Virus record (IMG/VR): IMGVR_UViG_3300017951_000149
Span: 1 to 22,738 of that record
DNA from: a virus
DNA: 22,738 nt
Direction: 5' to 3' (one strand)
Shown: in pieces, positions 4,454 through 11,511 of the stretch
Layout: each line of letters opens with the position of its first letter
Position numbering within the stretch: the stretch's first letter is position 1
Position numbers and translations under genes: made by a program
The notes under the pieces: generated by a model
What the model was told of the DNA's origin: nothing
The model's input: only the letters and a program-made list of their open reading frames with translations
The model's database searches: none

Positions 4454-6349
4454 CTATTTTGCCTCTCCCCACGACGGTCCGATCTCTATGTCGCACTTGG
4501 ATGGAACCTCCAACGGCACGGCAGTTTCCATGATTGTGGCAATCTCAGCCGCTTGGTCTTTGCTCTTGACCGACATTGCAATCTCATCATGGATTTGCAC
4601 CATTGGCAGATGTCCTGCTTGGTAAAGATTAACCATGGCTTGCTTGGTCATGTCCGCAGCAGACGCTTGGATCAAACGATTGAGCGCCTTATAGGTGTAG
4701 GCTCGTTTTAGACGGGTCGTGGGCCCATAGGCGTCCACCGCGTCTTTGTAGGGCAGCGCCTTGTTCATCTCAAACGTATCCGGCTCCCACAGGTCGAAAC
4801 GACACTTACGGCCTTTGATGGAGCGTAGCGAGCCGCCAGACGTTTTCTCGTTCAGTCTGTTCATGACGCCGTTCATCAAACCTTTAACGAACGGAACGCG
4901 GTTATGGTATTGCTTGATGATGCCCCGCGCTTCGTCAACCGATATGTCTAACTGTTCAGAAAGCTTATTCACTCCCATGCCATACATCATGCCAAGGTTA
5001 ATCGTTTTGGCTTGCTTACGTGGGATGTTCGCCATCTCTGCCACAAGGGTATGGAAGTCGGTATCGGGATTGTTGTTGTATGCCTCAACAAAGTCAGCCG
5101 CGCCCTCCAGTTCGATTCCTCGCGTTTTGCCATATACATGGGCATAATGGACCAAGATGCGTGGTTCTTGTTGCGAGAAGTCAATAGCCGCCCATTGTTC
5201 TCCTTCTTCTGGGAGAAAGAGAGACCGGATCATTGGACCCATCACAGGGTCGCGGGCCGGGATTTGTTGTAAATTGGGGTTCGACATTGAGATTCTGCCG
5301 CTGACTGTTCCCCCGTCGTCAGAACGGATTTGATTAATATGAGCATGTATTCGGCCATCAGCGTGACAGTGCTTCATGATGGTATTGATGAAAGTTCCGG
5401 ATGTCTTATTCAGATTCCGCGCCTCGACGATGAGCTGCGCGAGCGGGTGTGGATGCTCTTGGAGGAAGAGCTTGGTGAAGCTAGGTGCGCCTTTTTCGGT
5501 CTTTGGGTATGCGATGTTGAGTTTATCGAAAGCCTTCGCAAGGGACTGAGCAGCCCAGATTTCAACCTGTCCGCCCGCGACATTCTTAATCTTCTTCAGC
5601 ACTTCCGTTTCTCGTTTGAGCAGACTATCCCGCGTTCGCTCCACCCGGTCGAGATCGACGCGGACGCCACGCCAAGTCATGTCAACGAGACATGGCAGCA
5701 AATCCAGCTCAAGGTTCGCGATCTGCCACAAATCTTCTTTGCTAAGTTGAATGGAGAAGAAGTTCCAGAGTTCGAGAGTCAGTTCAGCGTCGGTTTCAGC
5801 GTATGGTCCGACGTACATAGCTGGCATTTTCCACATTTCAGCTTTTGGGTCGATGCCGAACTCCCGCGCTGCCTCGATGAGCCCTTTTTCTGATTTAACT
5901 TTTCCCAAGTAATCGTAGGCCAAAGCATTCAAGCTGTAGCTTAATCTGTTTTCATCAAGCAATGACGCAATCAACATCGTGTCGATGATGCGTCCGTTGA
6001 CCGTGAACCCCATGCGTTTTATCCAACCCAAGTCATATTGGGCGTTGTGCATGATCTTATCGGCGGGGCATTCAAAGACTTTCTTCAGCCACTTGTTGGC
6101 TTGCTTTTCATCTATGTTGCCACCGCCAAGGTGGCGGACTGGGATATACCCAGACCAGCCATCAACGGCAATTGCATAACCAACCACCTCACCATCGCCA
6201 GTTGGCCAGCCGGGACCGTTCTGTTTTAGGTTTGGGTCTTTTGTTTCTACGTCAATTGCAATCTTTGTTGCAGACGTAAGGTCTGGTAATTCCAGCGGAG
6301 GCACCCACTCACTCATCGGTGCAAACATCGCCATTTGTAGTCCCGCCAT
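4454..6349 (-). CDS. polA: DNA polymerase I (family A) with 3'-5' exonuclease domain
   Basis: A 631-aa phage replicative polymerase. Residues about 25-200 are a DEDDy proofreading exonuclease: D33/E35 in IAIDVET, D106 in HNAQYDLGW and Y183/D187 in YAETDAE. The polymerase domain follows. It has the SGRISMSNPNLQQIP region, motif A with D390 (AAIDFSQQEPR), the O helix RKQAKTINLGMMYG and motif C HDE at 587-589. At the site equivalent to E. coli Phe762 it has leucine (residue 452, codon 4994-4996). I chose the ATG at 6349, which overlaps the upstream gene by 41 nt and follows GGAGAG. A GTG at 6361 would add four residues. No 5'-nuclease domain is present, as is usual in phages. Confidence 0.96.
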   Translation of the reverse strand: MAGLQMAMFAPMSEWVPPLELPDLTSATKIAIDVETKDPNLKQNGPGWPTGDGEVVGYAIAVDGWSGYIPVRHLGGGNIDEKQANKWLKKVFECPADKIMHNAQYDLGWIKRMGFTVNGRIIDTMLIASLLDENRLSYSLNALAYDYLGKVKSEKGLIEAAREFGIDPKAEMWKMPAMYVGPYAETDAELTLELWNFFSIQLSKEDLWQIANLELDLLPCLVDMTWRGVRVDLDRVERTRDSLLKRETEVLKKIKNVAGGQVEIWAAQSLAKAFDKLNIAYPKTEKGAPSFTKLFLQEHPHPLAQLIVEARNLNKTSGTFINTIMKHCHADGRIHAHINQIRSDDGGTVSGRISMSNPNLQQIPARDPVMGPMIRSLFLPEEGEQWAAIDFSQQEPRILVHYAHVYGKTRGIELEGAADFVEAYNNNPDTDFHTLVAEMANIPRKQAKTINLGMMYGMGVNKLSEQLDISVDEARGIIKQYHNRVPFVKGLMNGVMNRLNEKTSGGSLRSIKGRKCRFDLWEPDTFEMNKALPYKDAVDAYGPTTRLKRAYTYKALNRLIQASAADMTKQAMVNLYQAGHLPMVQIHDEIAMSVKSKDQAAEIATIMETAVPLEVPSKCDIEIGPSWGEAK

Positions 6350-6605
6350 TACTCTCTCCACCTAACGCGCCATATCCGCAGATGTCTAGCCATGAGTCTT
6401 CATGGTCGGGCGTTACTATTAATCTTGATAGCTTAACAGCAATCATGCACTGATAAACCTGTTCCACAGTCACATCCTTGTCGAGAATGACTGACCATAA
6501 TTGGGCGATGCGCCAGTGGTTTTGATACGCATCACCGTAATCTTTTGCGCGGTCGCCGTTAATCAACTGCTCCGCTTGCTTGAGTATCTCTTCGCGCCGC
6601 ATCAT
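6309..6605 (-). CDS. DUF6378-like phage protein, 98 aa
   Basis: The sequence has REEILKQAEQLINGDRAKDY, then NHWRIAQLWSVIL, a helix carrying MIAVKLSRL, and then DHEDSWLDICGYGALGG. This order matches, from memory, the uncharacterised DUF6378 proteins common in phages and located among nucleotide-metabolism or replication genes. The start overlaps the stop of the 65-aa gene as ATGA. The C-terminus (NGGTTNGDVCTDE) overlaps the polymerase start by about 40 nt. A MazG-like helical nucleotide-handling role has been suggested for similar folds, but nothing here proves it. Confidence 0.75.
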   Translation of the reverse strand: MMRREEILKQAEQLINGDRAKDYGDAYQNHWRIAQLWSVILDKDVTVEQVYQCMIAVKLSRLIVTPDHEDSWLDICGYGALGGESNGGTTNGDVCTDE

Positions 6606-6799
6606 TCATCCTTCACAAACTCTTTGCGTTTCTTATCAAACGTGAATTTAACGCTGGGGATGTCGTCGTCTGGAACACTGGGGTCGTTCCATAACTTCTC
6701 AGCACGTTTTTGCTCGAAATCAATGATCCCGTTTTCTTTTAACGTAGCACGACGTTGCTTCTCGTACTCTTGCCATTCGGTCCAACTCATACCTTTCAT
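6602..6799 (-). CDS. Hypothetical phage protein, 65 aa
   Basis: A charged helical protein starting MKGMSWTEWQEYEKQRR and ending FTFDKKRKEFVKDE. It overlaps the helicase stop by ATGA and the next start by ATGA, so it is clearly part of the coupled replication operon. I do not recognise the family. Confidence 0.7.
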   Translation of the reverse strand: MKGMSWTEWQEYEKQRRATLKENGIIDFEQKRAEKLWNDPSVPDDDIPSVKFTFDKKRKEFVKDE

Positions 6800-8310
6800 A
6801 GGTCATAACTCCTTGTTACATCTTCTGCATCTACGATATATAAATTCTGTTTTGCACGAGTGACACCAACGTAAAACACGCGGTGCATATCGTCTGGGTT
6901 AATTTGCATTTCATTGTCGGCTGCTGGGCTCAGGTCCGTGAACAGCACGACGTTTTCCGCTTCCCCACCTTTTGATCCGTGGATCGTGGACGCTGTAATG
7001 CGAGGAATGCCATTGAACTTCTCGCCGCGCCGCAACAGCGCAGTGACATAGGCCCGGTCGGTTTCCGGTAGCTTGTCCATGGCTTCGGACCAGATCATGT
7101 CCTTGGTTGCCAGCAAGCCGTGTTGAGAAACTAAATTTTCAAAAGTTATCAGGTCCGTGTCGTCTACGCCGGGTAGCTTTTTATAGCCTCTGGTAACGCG
7201 GTCCTTGATTGACATGTAGCTGTAGATAATCCGCGCTACCTTCCCAGACACTTCTTTGTCCTTGCGTAGCTGCTCCCATCCGTTGACGGCCTCGCTTACT
7301 TTCTCACTAATGGACCGTTTGCCACGGTACGTGAACAGGTATCCACCGGAGCGCAGGTCGTAATACACGGGCTGTAGTTGGTAGGCTGCCTGCGACAAAA
7401 TCAGCCAAGACCCCTGCGCCATGTCCAAAGAGTTAATAGTGTTAATACGCGTCACATTACCTTGCTCAGAGCGGGGTTCGTATTTTTTCGGAAACCGTCT
7501 CGTAATGCGACGCACCACTTTCTCTGCCACTTCATGCACTGCAAGAGGTATGCGGTAAGACTGAGACAAAGTTTCGGACCCGCCTTCCAAGTTAATAAAA
7601 TGGTCTACGTCAGCGCCAGCCCACCGATAGATAGCTTGGTCATCATCTCCCGCGCAGTACATCCGCTTTGAATGGCTGTCCAAGATATGGGCTATGTCCC
7701 ATTGTAGTGGGCTCAAGTCTTGCGCTTCGTCTAAAAAGCAAAGGTCAAAGTCTGGGCAGAACTTATCTGCGCCTTTGGCAAAGTGTTCAAGCATGTCTGT
7801 GAAGTCATAGAGACCCATGCTTTCTTTGTAGTCACGCAGGCATTTGTCTACATAGTTGACGATGTTCCAATCTTCTTCAATGTGACTTTGGTTGTACTGC
7901 TCCCGCAGATCAACCTTGCGTAGTCGCGCCAAGTTAATCAAGCCAAGCACTGGGTCGCTGCTGTTCACCATACTAGGGATGTCATCGTCGATGGACGTGT
8001 TGCGCCCACCTAGCGTGATACCAATATGGTTACTCAGTTCCTTGTAGTTCTCATCCTGCATCACCTGTTCCGGACGGATGTCGGTCATGGTGAGCGCCAG
8101 CGAATGAAGTGTTCTGAAGAAAATTAAATCTTTCTTCGGGTCCAAGTTGAACCGTGCGGCTGCCCGTTCTTTGGCTTCGTTTGCTGCTTTGCGAGTAAAG
8201 GCAAGGAATGCAATCCGCTCCGGGTGTATCCCATCTTCTAGCGCCTTATCTACCATGTTAAGCAGGGTAGTGGTTTTGCCAGTTCCGGGCGGTCCAAATA
8301 TCCTAAACAT
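6796..8310 (-). CDS. SF1 (UvrD/Rep-like) DNA helicase
   Basis: A 504-aa ATP-dependent 3'-5'-type helicase. The motifs appear in the expected order: Walker A GPPGTGKTT at about residues 6-14, motif Ia (AFTRKAANE), motif II LDEAQD at 193-198, motif III GDDDQAIYRWAGAD, motif IV (SYRIP), motif V (TIHGSKGGEAENVVL) and motif VI VFYVGVTRAKQNLY near the C-terminus. It is shorter than UvrD (about 720 aa), with a reduced 2B-like region. I chose the ATG at 8310 because Walker A follows closely and GA-rich ribosome-binding sequence precedes it. A GTG at 8349 would add 13 basic residues. It overlaps the small HTH gene by 8 nt. Confidence 0.94.
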   Translation of the reverse strand: MFRIFGPPGTGKTTTLLNMVDKALEDGIHPERIAFLAFTRKAANEAKERAAARFNLDPKKDLIFFRTLHSLALTMTDIRPEQVMQDENYKELSNHIGITLGGRNTSIDDDIPSMVNSSDPVLGLINLARLRKVDLREQYNQSHIEEDWNIVNYVDKCLRDYKESMGLYDFTDMLEHFAKGADKFCPDFDLCFLDEAQDLSPLQWDIAHILDSHSKRMYCAGDDDQAIYRWAGADVDHFINLEGGSETLSQSYRIPLAVHEVAEKVVRRITRRFPKKYEPRSEQGNVTRINTINSLDMAQGSWLILSQAAYQLQPVYYDLRSGGYLFTYRGKRSISEKVSEAVNGWEQLRKDKEVSGKVARIIYSYMSIKDRVTRGYKKLPGVDDTDLITFENLVSQHGLLATKDMIWSEAMDKLPETDRAYVTALLRRGEKFNGIPRITASTIHGSKGGEAENVVLFTDLSPAADNEMQINPDDMHRVFYVGVTRAKQNLYIVDAEDVTRSYDL

Positions 8311-8461
8311 TCTTCTTCTCTTTCTCCCGCCTATATATTTGCTGGACACGCTGTTTTGATATGTTGAAGAACTCAGCTACCGCCGTCATGGTCATTTTAT
8401 CTTGGTCGATCATGCGGACAATTTCGCGGTTCCTCATTTTGATTACTGCACTGGTGGGCAT
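8303..8461 (-). CDS. Small HTH protein, 52 aa
   Basis: The frame runs from ATG at 8461 to TAG at 8303 and is linked to the primase stop (TGATG) and the helicase start (ATGTTTAG). MTAVAEFFNISKQRVQQIYR is a clear helix-turn-helix like that of sigma-70 region 4 or small resolvase-type HTH proteins, followed by a basic tail (REKEKKN). An internal ATG (residue 9) could also be used. It is probably DNA-binding, either regulating transcription or assisting the primase and helicase encoded on either side. Confidence 0.7.
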   Translation of the reverse strand: MPTSAVIKMRNREIVRMIDQDKMTMTAVAEFFNISKQRVQQIYRREKEKKNV

Positions 8462-10002
8462 CAGAACGGGGCCTCCTGTTGTGATCCGAACGACGGTGGA
8501 TCAATTTCAAAATCTACACTGTCAAATGCTGGGATTTGCCAGACACGCACCGCCCTGCCCTTGATCTTTAGCACCACACTCTCACCGTTTATGTCGCGTA
8601 AACGCTGGGCAATCTTGTGGCTCTTGTATTCAAAAAACTTATTCTTGCGGAGAAAAGCCTCGAAGTCCTTAAGTCTGAAAAACGTAATGTTCTTCTCATC
8701 ATCAGTCCACGGTCTGCGTAATAAGATTTCCTCCTTGTCTTGCGCCTGCTGTAGGTGACGGCAGAACTCTTCGAGATAATCGTAGAACTGACCGCTGATG
8801 CTGGCGTCTTGTGCCACCTCAATGATGGCGCTTTCGTTGTCTCGCATCTCTGTTAACAACGTGCTGATCCTGCTTTCCCACTGGGCCTTGGCGACGGACC
8901 GCGGCATGAAGTTAAGCTGCTCCATGCAAGCCTTCTGGAAAGTGCCTTGGTTCATCAGGGCTTCGGTATCTAACTCTAACGGCTCACCGTTAACGTCCAT
9001 GAACCAGACCGGTGGGGTTGAGTTGTATTTGCGTAGGTTCGCGATGGTCGCCCCTGCTACGGCTGCGCCGATACCAAACTTCTTGGTAAGACAAAGCTGT
9101 TTGTTGCAGTGCGAATTGATTGGAGCGTCGTTACATTTGTAGGCGTAGTCTTTGCGCTGCACCTGCTTGGCAACTATGTTGACCTCCGACAATGGCAATG
9201 GCGGAGATAGGTACTCCATGTTGAACTTGAGTATTTCAGATTCCCAACTATCGGGGTACGCCTTCCGAAGATATACCCCCAAGTTGAATAGACCATTGTT
9301 TCTGCCTCCTTCACTGATACCAGAACTGCAAAGTATCTGTAGGCATGGCGGACCATCCGGCAGTAGGTCGGTCGGACCGCTTCCTGCTACTTGTAGCTTA
9401 ATGATTTCTTCGGGGGTTTGAACATGTTTATCGTACAGTTCAAAAAATTCTACGAGGGTTGCTGATGTACCGTCGTCAAGGAAAGCGTAACGCAAGCCGT
9501 CTTCGTGGTCGTAGTACGGCAAATTCAGAAAGTTACCTACATCGCCTCTGTCCAATTGCAGCTTAATTTGCTTGGGGAATATCTCACTCTCGCCATACCC
9601 AAGGGCCGCGGACATGTGTTGCAGAGCCTTCTGCATATCCTTCGCATCCGTCCATCCGGACGCGAACAAGAAACAGTGTGCGCCGCCCGATTTGGAGCGG
9701 CAGACTACCAGAGGTAGTTTCATGCGGCGGATTTTATCCACCAGCAATTTGTGATCTAAGGGGTATTGGTCTATGTCAATGCAACCCCATACGCATTGAT
9801 TGTCTTCATTAATCGGGATAATTCCAAGGCCATTACCTTTGCCCGATAGGTGGTTCTCCCAAAGCTTCGTGGTCCGTGGTTCGCGTGTTACGCCAGCCTT
9901 TCCCTGTGCTTTGCCGTTTGCGCCAGTCTTCTCGATTTTAAAGTAGCCATACGCTTCTTTAAGACCGTTAAAGATTGACGAAAATTTTTCAACTGCTGAC
10001 AT
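8461..10002 (-). CDS. Archaeo-eukaryotic-type primase (TOTE/PrimPol-like)
   Basis: A 513-aa protein. The N-terminal half matches the AEP primase fold: GCIDIDQY holds the catalytic D-x-D (about D76/D78), RSKSGGAHCFLF holds the S-GG-H motif (H about 109), and EIFPKQ followed by GNFLNLPYYD is typical of the TOTE/PrimPol group. A PriCT-like middle region follows (ISEGGRNNGLFNLGVYLRK). Next is a Cys cluster (YAYKCNDAPINSHCNKQLC) that probably binds metal, and then a C-terminal helical part. It probably makes primers for the family A polymerase. I chose the ATG at 10002, preceded by GGGGG. An ATG at 10014 is possible and would add 4 residues. A terminator lies directly upstream. Confidence 0.88.
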   Translation of the reverse strand: MSAVEKFSSIFNGLKEAYGYFKIEKTGANGKAQGKAGVTREPRTTKLWENHLSGKGNGLGIIPINEDNQCVWGCIDIDQYPLDHKLLVDKIRRMKLPLVVCRSKSGGAHCFLFASGWTDAKDMQKALQHMSAALGYGESEIFPKQIKLQLDRGDVGNFLNLPYYDHEDGLRYAFLDDGTSATLVEFFELYDKHVQTPEEIIKLQVAGSGPTDLLPDGPPCLQILCSSGISEGGRNNGLFNLGVYLRKAYPDSWESEILKFNMEYLSPPLPLSEVNIVAKQVQRKDYAYKCNDAPINSHCNKQLCLTKKFGIGAAVAGATIANLRKYNSTPPVWFMDVNGEPLELDTEALMNQGTFQKACMEQLNFMPRSVAKAQWESRISTLLTEMRDNESAIIEVAQDASISGQFYDYLEEFCRHLQQAQDKEEILLRRPWTDDEKNITFFRLKDFEAFLRKNKFFEYKSHKIAQRLRDINGESVVLKIKGRAVRVWQIPAFDSVDFEIDPPSFGSQQEAPF

Positions 10003-10017
10003 CGTTGCCCCCATACG

Positions 10018-10047
10018 GAAAAAACGGCAGGGCCGAAGCCCCGCCGT
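10018..10047 (-). terminator. Strong terminator with UUCG tetraloop
   Basis: A 10-bp GC-rich stem (10038-10047 with 10024-10033, including one G-T pair) is closed by a C(TTCG)G tetraloop on the minus strand and followed by six T. It sits between the putative ssDNA-binding gene and the primase gene, which it should insulate unless transcription reads through. Confidence 0.88.
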
Positions 10048-10056
10048 GATGAATAA

Positions 10057-10827
10057 TTAGAAAACGGAGGAACCGCCCTCTTCATCATCCGTATGTTTCA
10101 CAACAACCTCGCCTGCTGAGATACTATCAGCGAAGCCCTTTGCTCGTGTGTAAAGAGCTGCGTCGTCGATGGGGCCTTCACAAGACATTTCCCACCCGTG
10201 CCAAGAACCTTTGGAGTTTTCCTCCGCAATGGTCTTGAGGTGGTAGACATGTGAAAAGCGTGGCGGAGTAAACGGTCCGTTCTTGCCCATCATGCTGCGA
10301 GACGCCATCATGCTATTCCACTTACGCGACTTCTTGAGCTGCGTAGATTTCATGGCAATCAGAGCGGTCTCATGAGACCCATCCTCATTGATTAGGATGA
10401 CGAAATGCTGGTGCGTCTCTTCGATGTACTCGCCATTACCTCCAACAACATAATCTTTGTTGTCGTCGGCAGAACGTTGCGTCTCAGGACGGCCTTCACC
10501 CGGTTCGTAAATTGCCACAGGCGCACCGGTTCCGCTGCCACGCGGAGCCCATTGGATGAACCTACGCTGGTAAGCACACGGCACAACACGAATGCCGTCT
10601 TTACCTTTGTAAGCCGTCCCGGTTACGGTGTTGTAAATATCGCCCTTACGAGCCGTTTCGTTTTCGTCAAGGACAGGATCGTTTCCTGACAGAACCTTTA
10701 AGAAGGGAAGCGCGAGGTCTTCCTGTCCCAAGTTCTCCATTCCACGTCCGGCGTCCTGCTCGAACATCGTTGGATCGAATGCTACGATCTCTTTATCGCC
10801 AGCTTTGGCTACTTGCTTATTACTCAT
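10057..10827 (-). CDS. Putative phage ssDNA-binding protein
   Basis: A 256-aa protein. Recognisable blocks are ALPFLKVLSGNDPVLDENE, IRVVPCAYQRRFIQWAPRG, HFVILINEDGSHETALIAMK and STQLKKSRKWNSMM, a set I recall from an uncharacterised but widespread phage family. The C-terminus is acidic and ends in phenylalanine (KHTDDEEGGSSVF), as in T7 gp2.5 and bacterial SSB, where the tail recruits other replication proteins. Its place in the replication block fits an ssDNA-binding role, which is inference. It overlaps the upstream gene by ATGA and is followed by a strong terminator, suggesting that more of it is made than of the downstream enzymes. Confidence 0.72.
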   Translation of the reverse strand: MSNKQVAKAGDKEIVAFDPTMFEQDAGRGMENLGQEDLALPFLKVLSGNDPVLDENETARKGDIYNTVTGTAYKGKDGIRVVPCAYQRRFIQWAPRGSGTGAPVAIYEPGEGRPETQRSADDNKDYVVGGNGEYIEETHQHFVILINEDGSHETALIAMKSTQLKKSRKWNSMMASRSMMGKNGPFTPPRFSHVYHLKTIAEENSKGSWHGWEMSCEGPIDDAALYTRAKGFADSISAGEVVVKHTDDEEGGSSVF

Positions 10828-11405
10828 TTCTTACCTCTCTTGATAACTGCGCGTTGACCAACCCATGCTCCGAAAAGCTCCATAGGAAACTCATCCCCGT
10901 TTTCTACACGCTCTTTGACAAAAGCCCGTAGTGTCTGCGGATGTATTTCTGTTTTTTGCTCTGGAACATACCCCTGCTTCTGCGCAAAAGCAGCAAAGGC
11001 GCTTGCTAGATCGTCTTCTCCACGGCCAAACTGGCAGGCGACAGTATTCTTGATAATGTCGTCGTACCCATGGTCGCGTAGCCATTCATAGGCTTGTGGA
11101 CGATTGTCTACGAGGATTGAGGCACCATACGTTTGCTTGATGTCAACGGTAGAACCGTCGTCTAAGGCAAACGATGACAACCCAATTTCTGCCAGCATTG
11201 CGGGCATCTCTTCATCCGTTAACTTTATAAGCGCCTTCTTCTCCTCCTTGAGTTCAGCCTCAAGAGATTCGATCCGCACTTCTTTGTCTCGGATTGTTCG
11301 GGCCAACGCAGCCACCGAAGTTAGGCCTTGCTGGTCGATTTTGTCGATGGACGTTGCGAGATTTTGTTCAAAATCCTGCTCCATCAAGTCGGTTAGGTCA
11401 CTCAT
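10824..11405 (-). CDS. Phage replication-region coiled-coil protein, 193 aa
   Basis: First gene of the replication block. Residues about 35-65 form a coiled coil (RDKEVRIESLEAELKEEKKAL). A conserved globular part follows (LSSFALDDGSTVDIKQTYGA, then EWLRDHGYDDIIKN). The C-terminal half includes HPQTLRAFVKERVENGDEFP, a pattern I recall from podovirus-type phages without a known function. The protein ends very basic (VIKRGKK). A Shine-Dalgarno (AGGAGAAAC) precedes the ATG. It is expressed from the minus-strand promoter at 11458-11485, and its coupling to the ssDNA-binding-like gene suggests a shared role. Confidence 0.78.
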   Translation of the reverse strand: MSDLTDLMEQDFEQNLATSIDKIDQQGLTSVAALARTIRDKEVRIESLEAELKEEKKALIKLTDEEMPAMLAEIGLSSFALDDGSTVDIKQTYGASILVDNRPQAYEWLRDHGYDDIIKNTVACQFGRGEDDLASAFAAFAQKQGYVPEQKTEIHPQTLRAFVKERVENGDEFPMELFGAWVGQRAVIKRGKK

Positions 11406-11444
11406 CGTGTTTCTCCTGTCGTGGTTAAAGGCACCTTTTGGGCC

Positions 11445-11474
11445 TTGACAATTACAGATAATATCTTATATCAT
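11445..11474 (+). promoter_or_regulatory. Plus-strand promoter for the SNF2 helicase
   Basis: The -35 is a consensus TTGACA (11445-11450), the spacer 18 nt and the -10 TATCAT (11469-11474). The layout equals that of the promoter before the AlpA-like gene. The -10 lies in ATATCTTATATCAT, an 11/14 match to the shared element. Confidence 0.68.
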
Positions 11475-11485
11475 AATCTTGTCAA
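11458..11485 (-). promoter_or_regulatory. Minus-strand promoter for the replication block
   Basis: On the minus strand the -35 is TTGACA (11480-11485), the spacer 16 nt and the -10 TATTAT (11458-11463). Its elements interlock with those of the plus-strand promoter, so the two probably cannot be occupied at once. Confidence 0.62.
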
Positions 11486-11511
11486 GCGGTTTTTAAAAAA
11501 AGAGGAACACG

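Noticed and set aside
5330-5893. 187-codon plus-strand open frame
   Set aside because: It lies entirely inside the DNA polymerase gene on the other strand, whose motifs are intact. No ribosome-binding site or recognisable domain.
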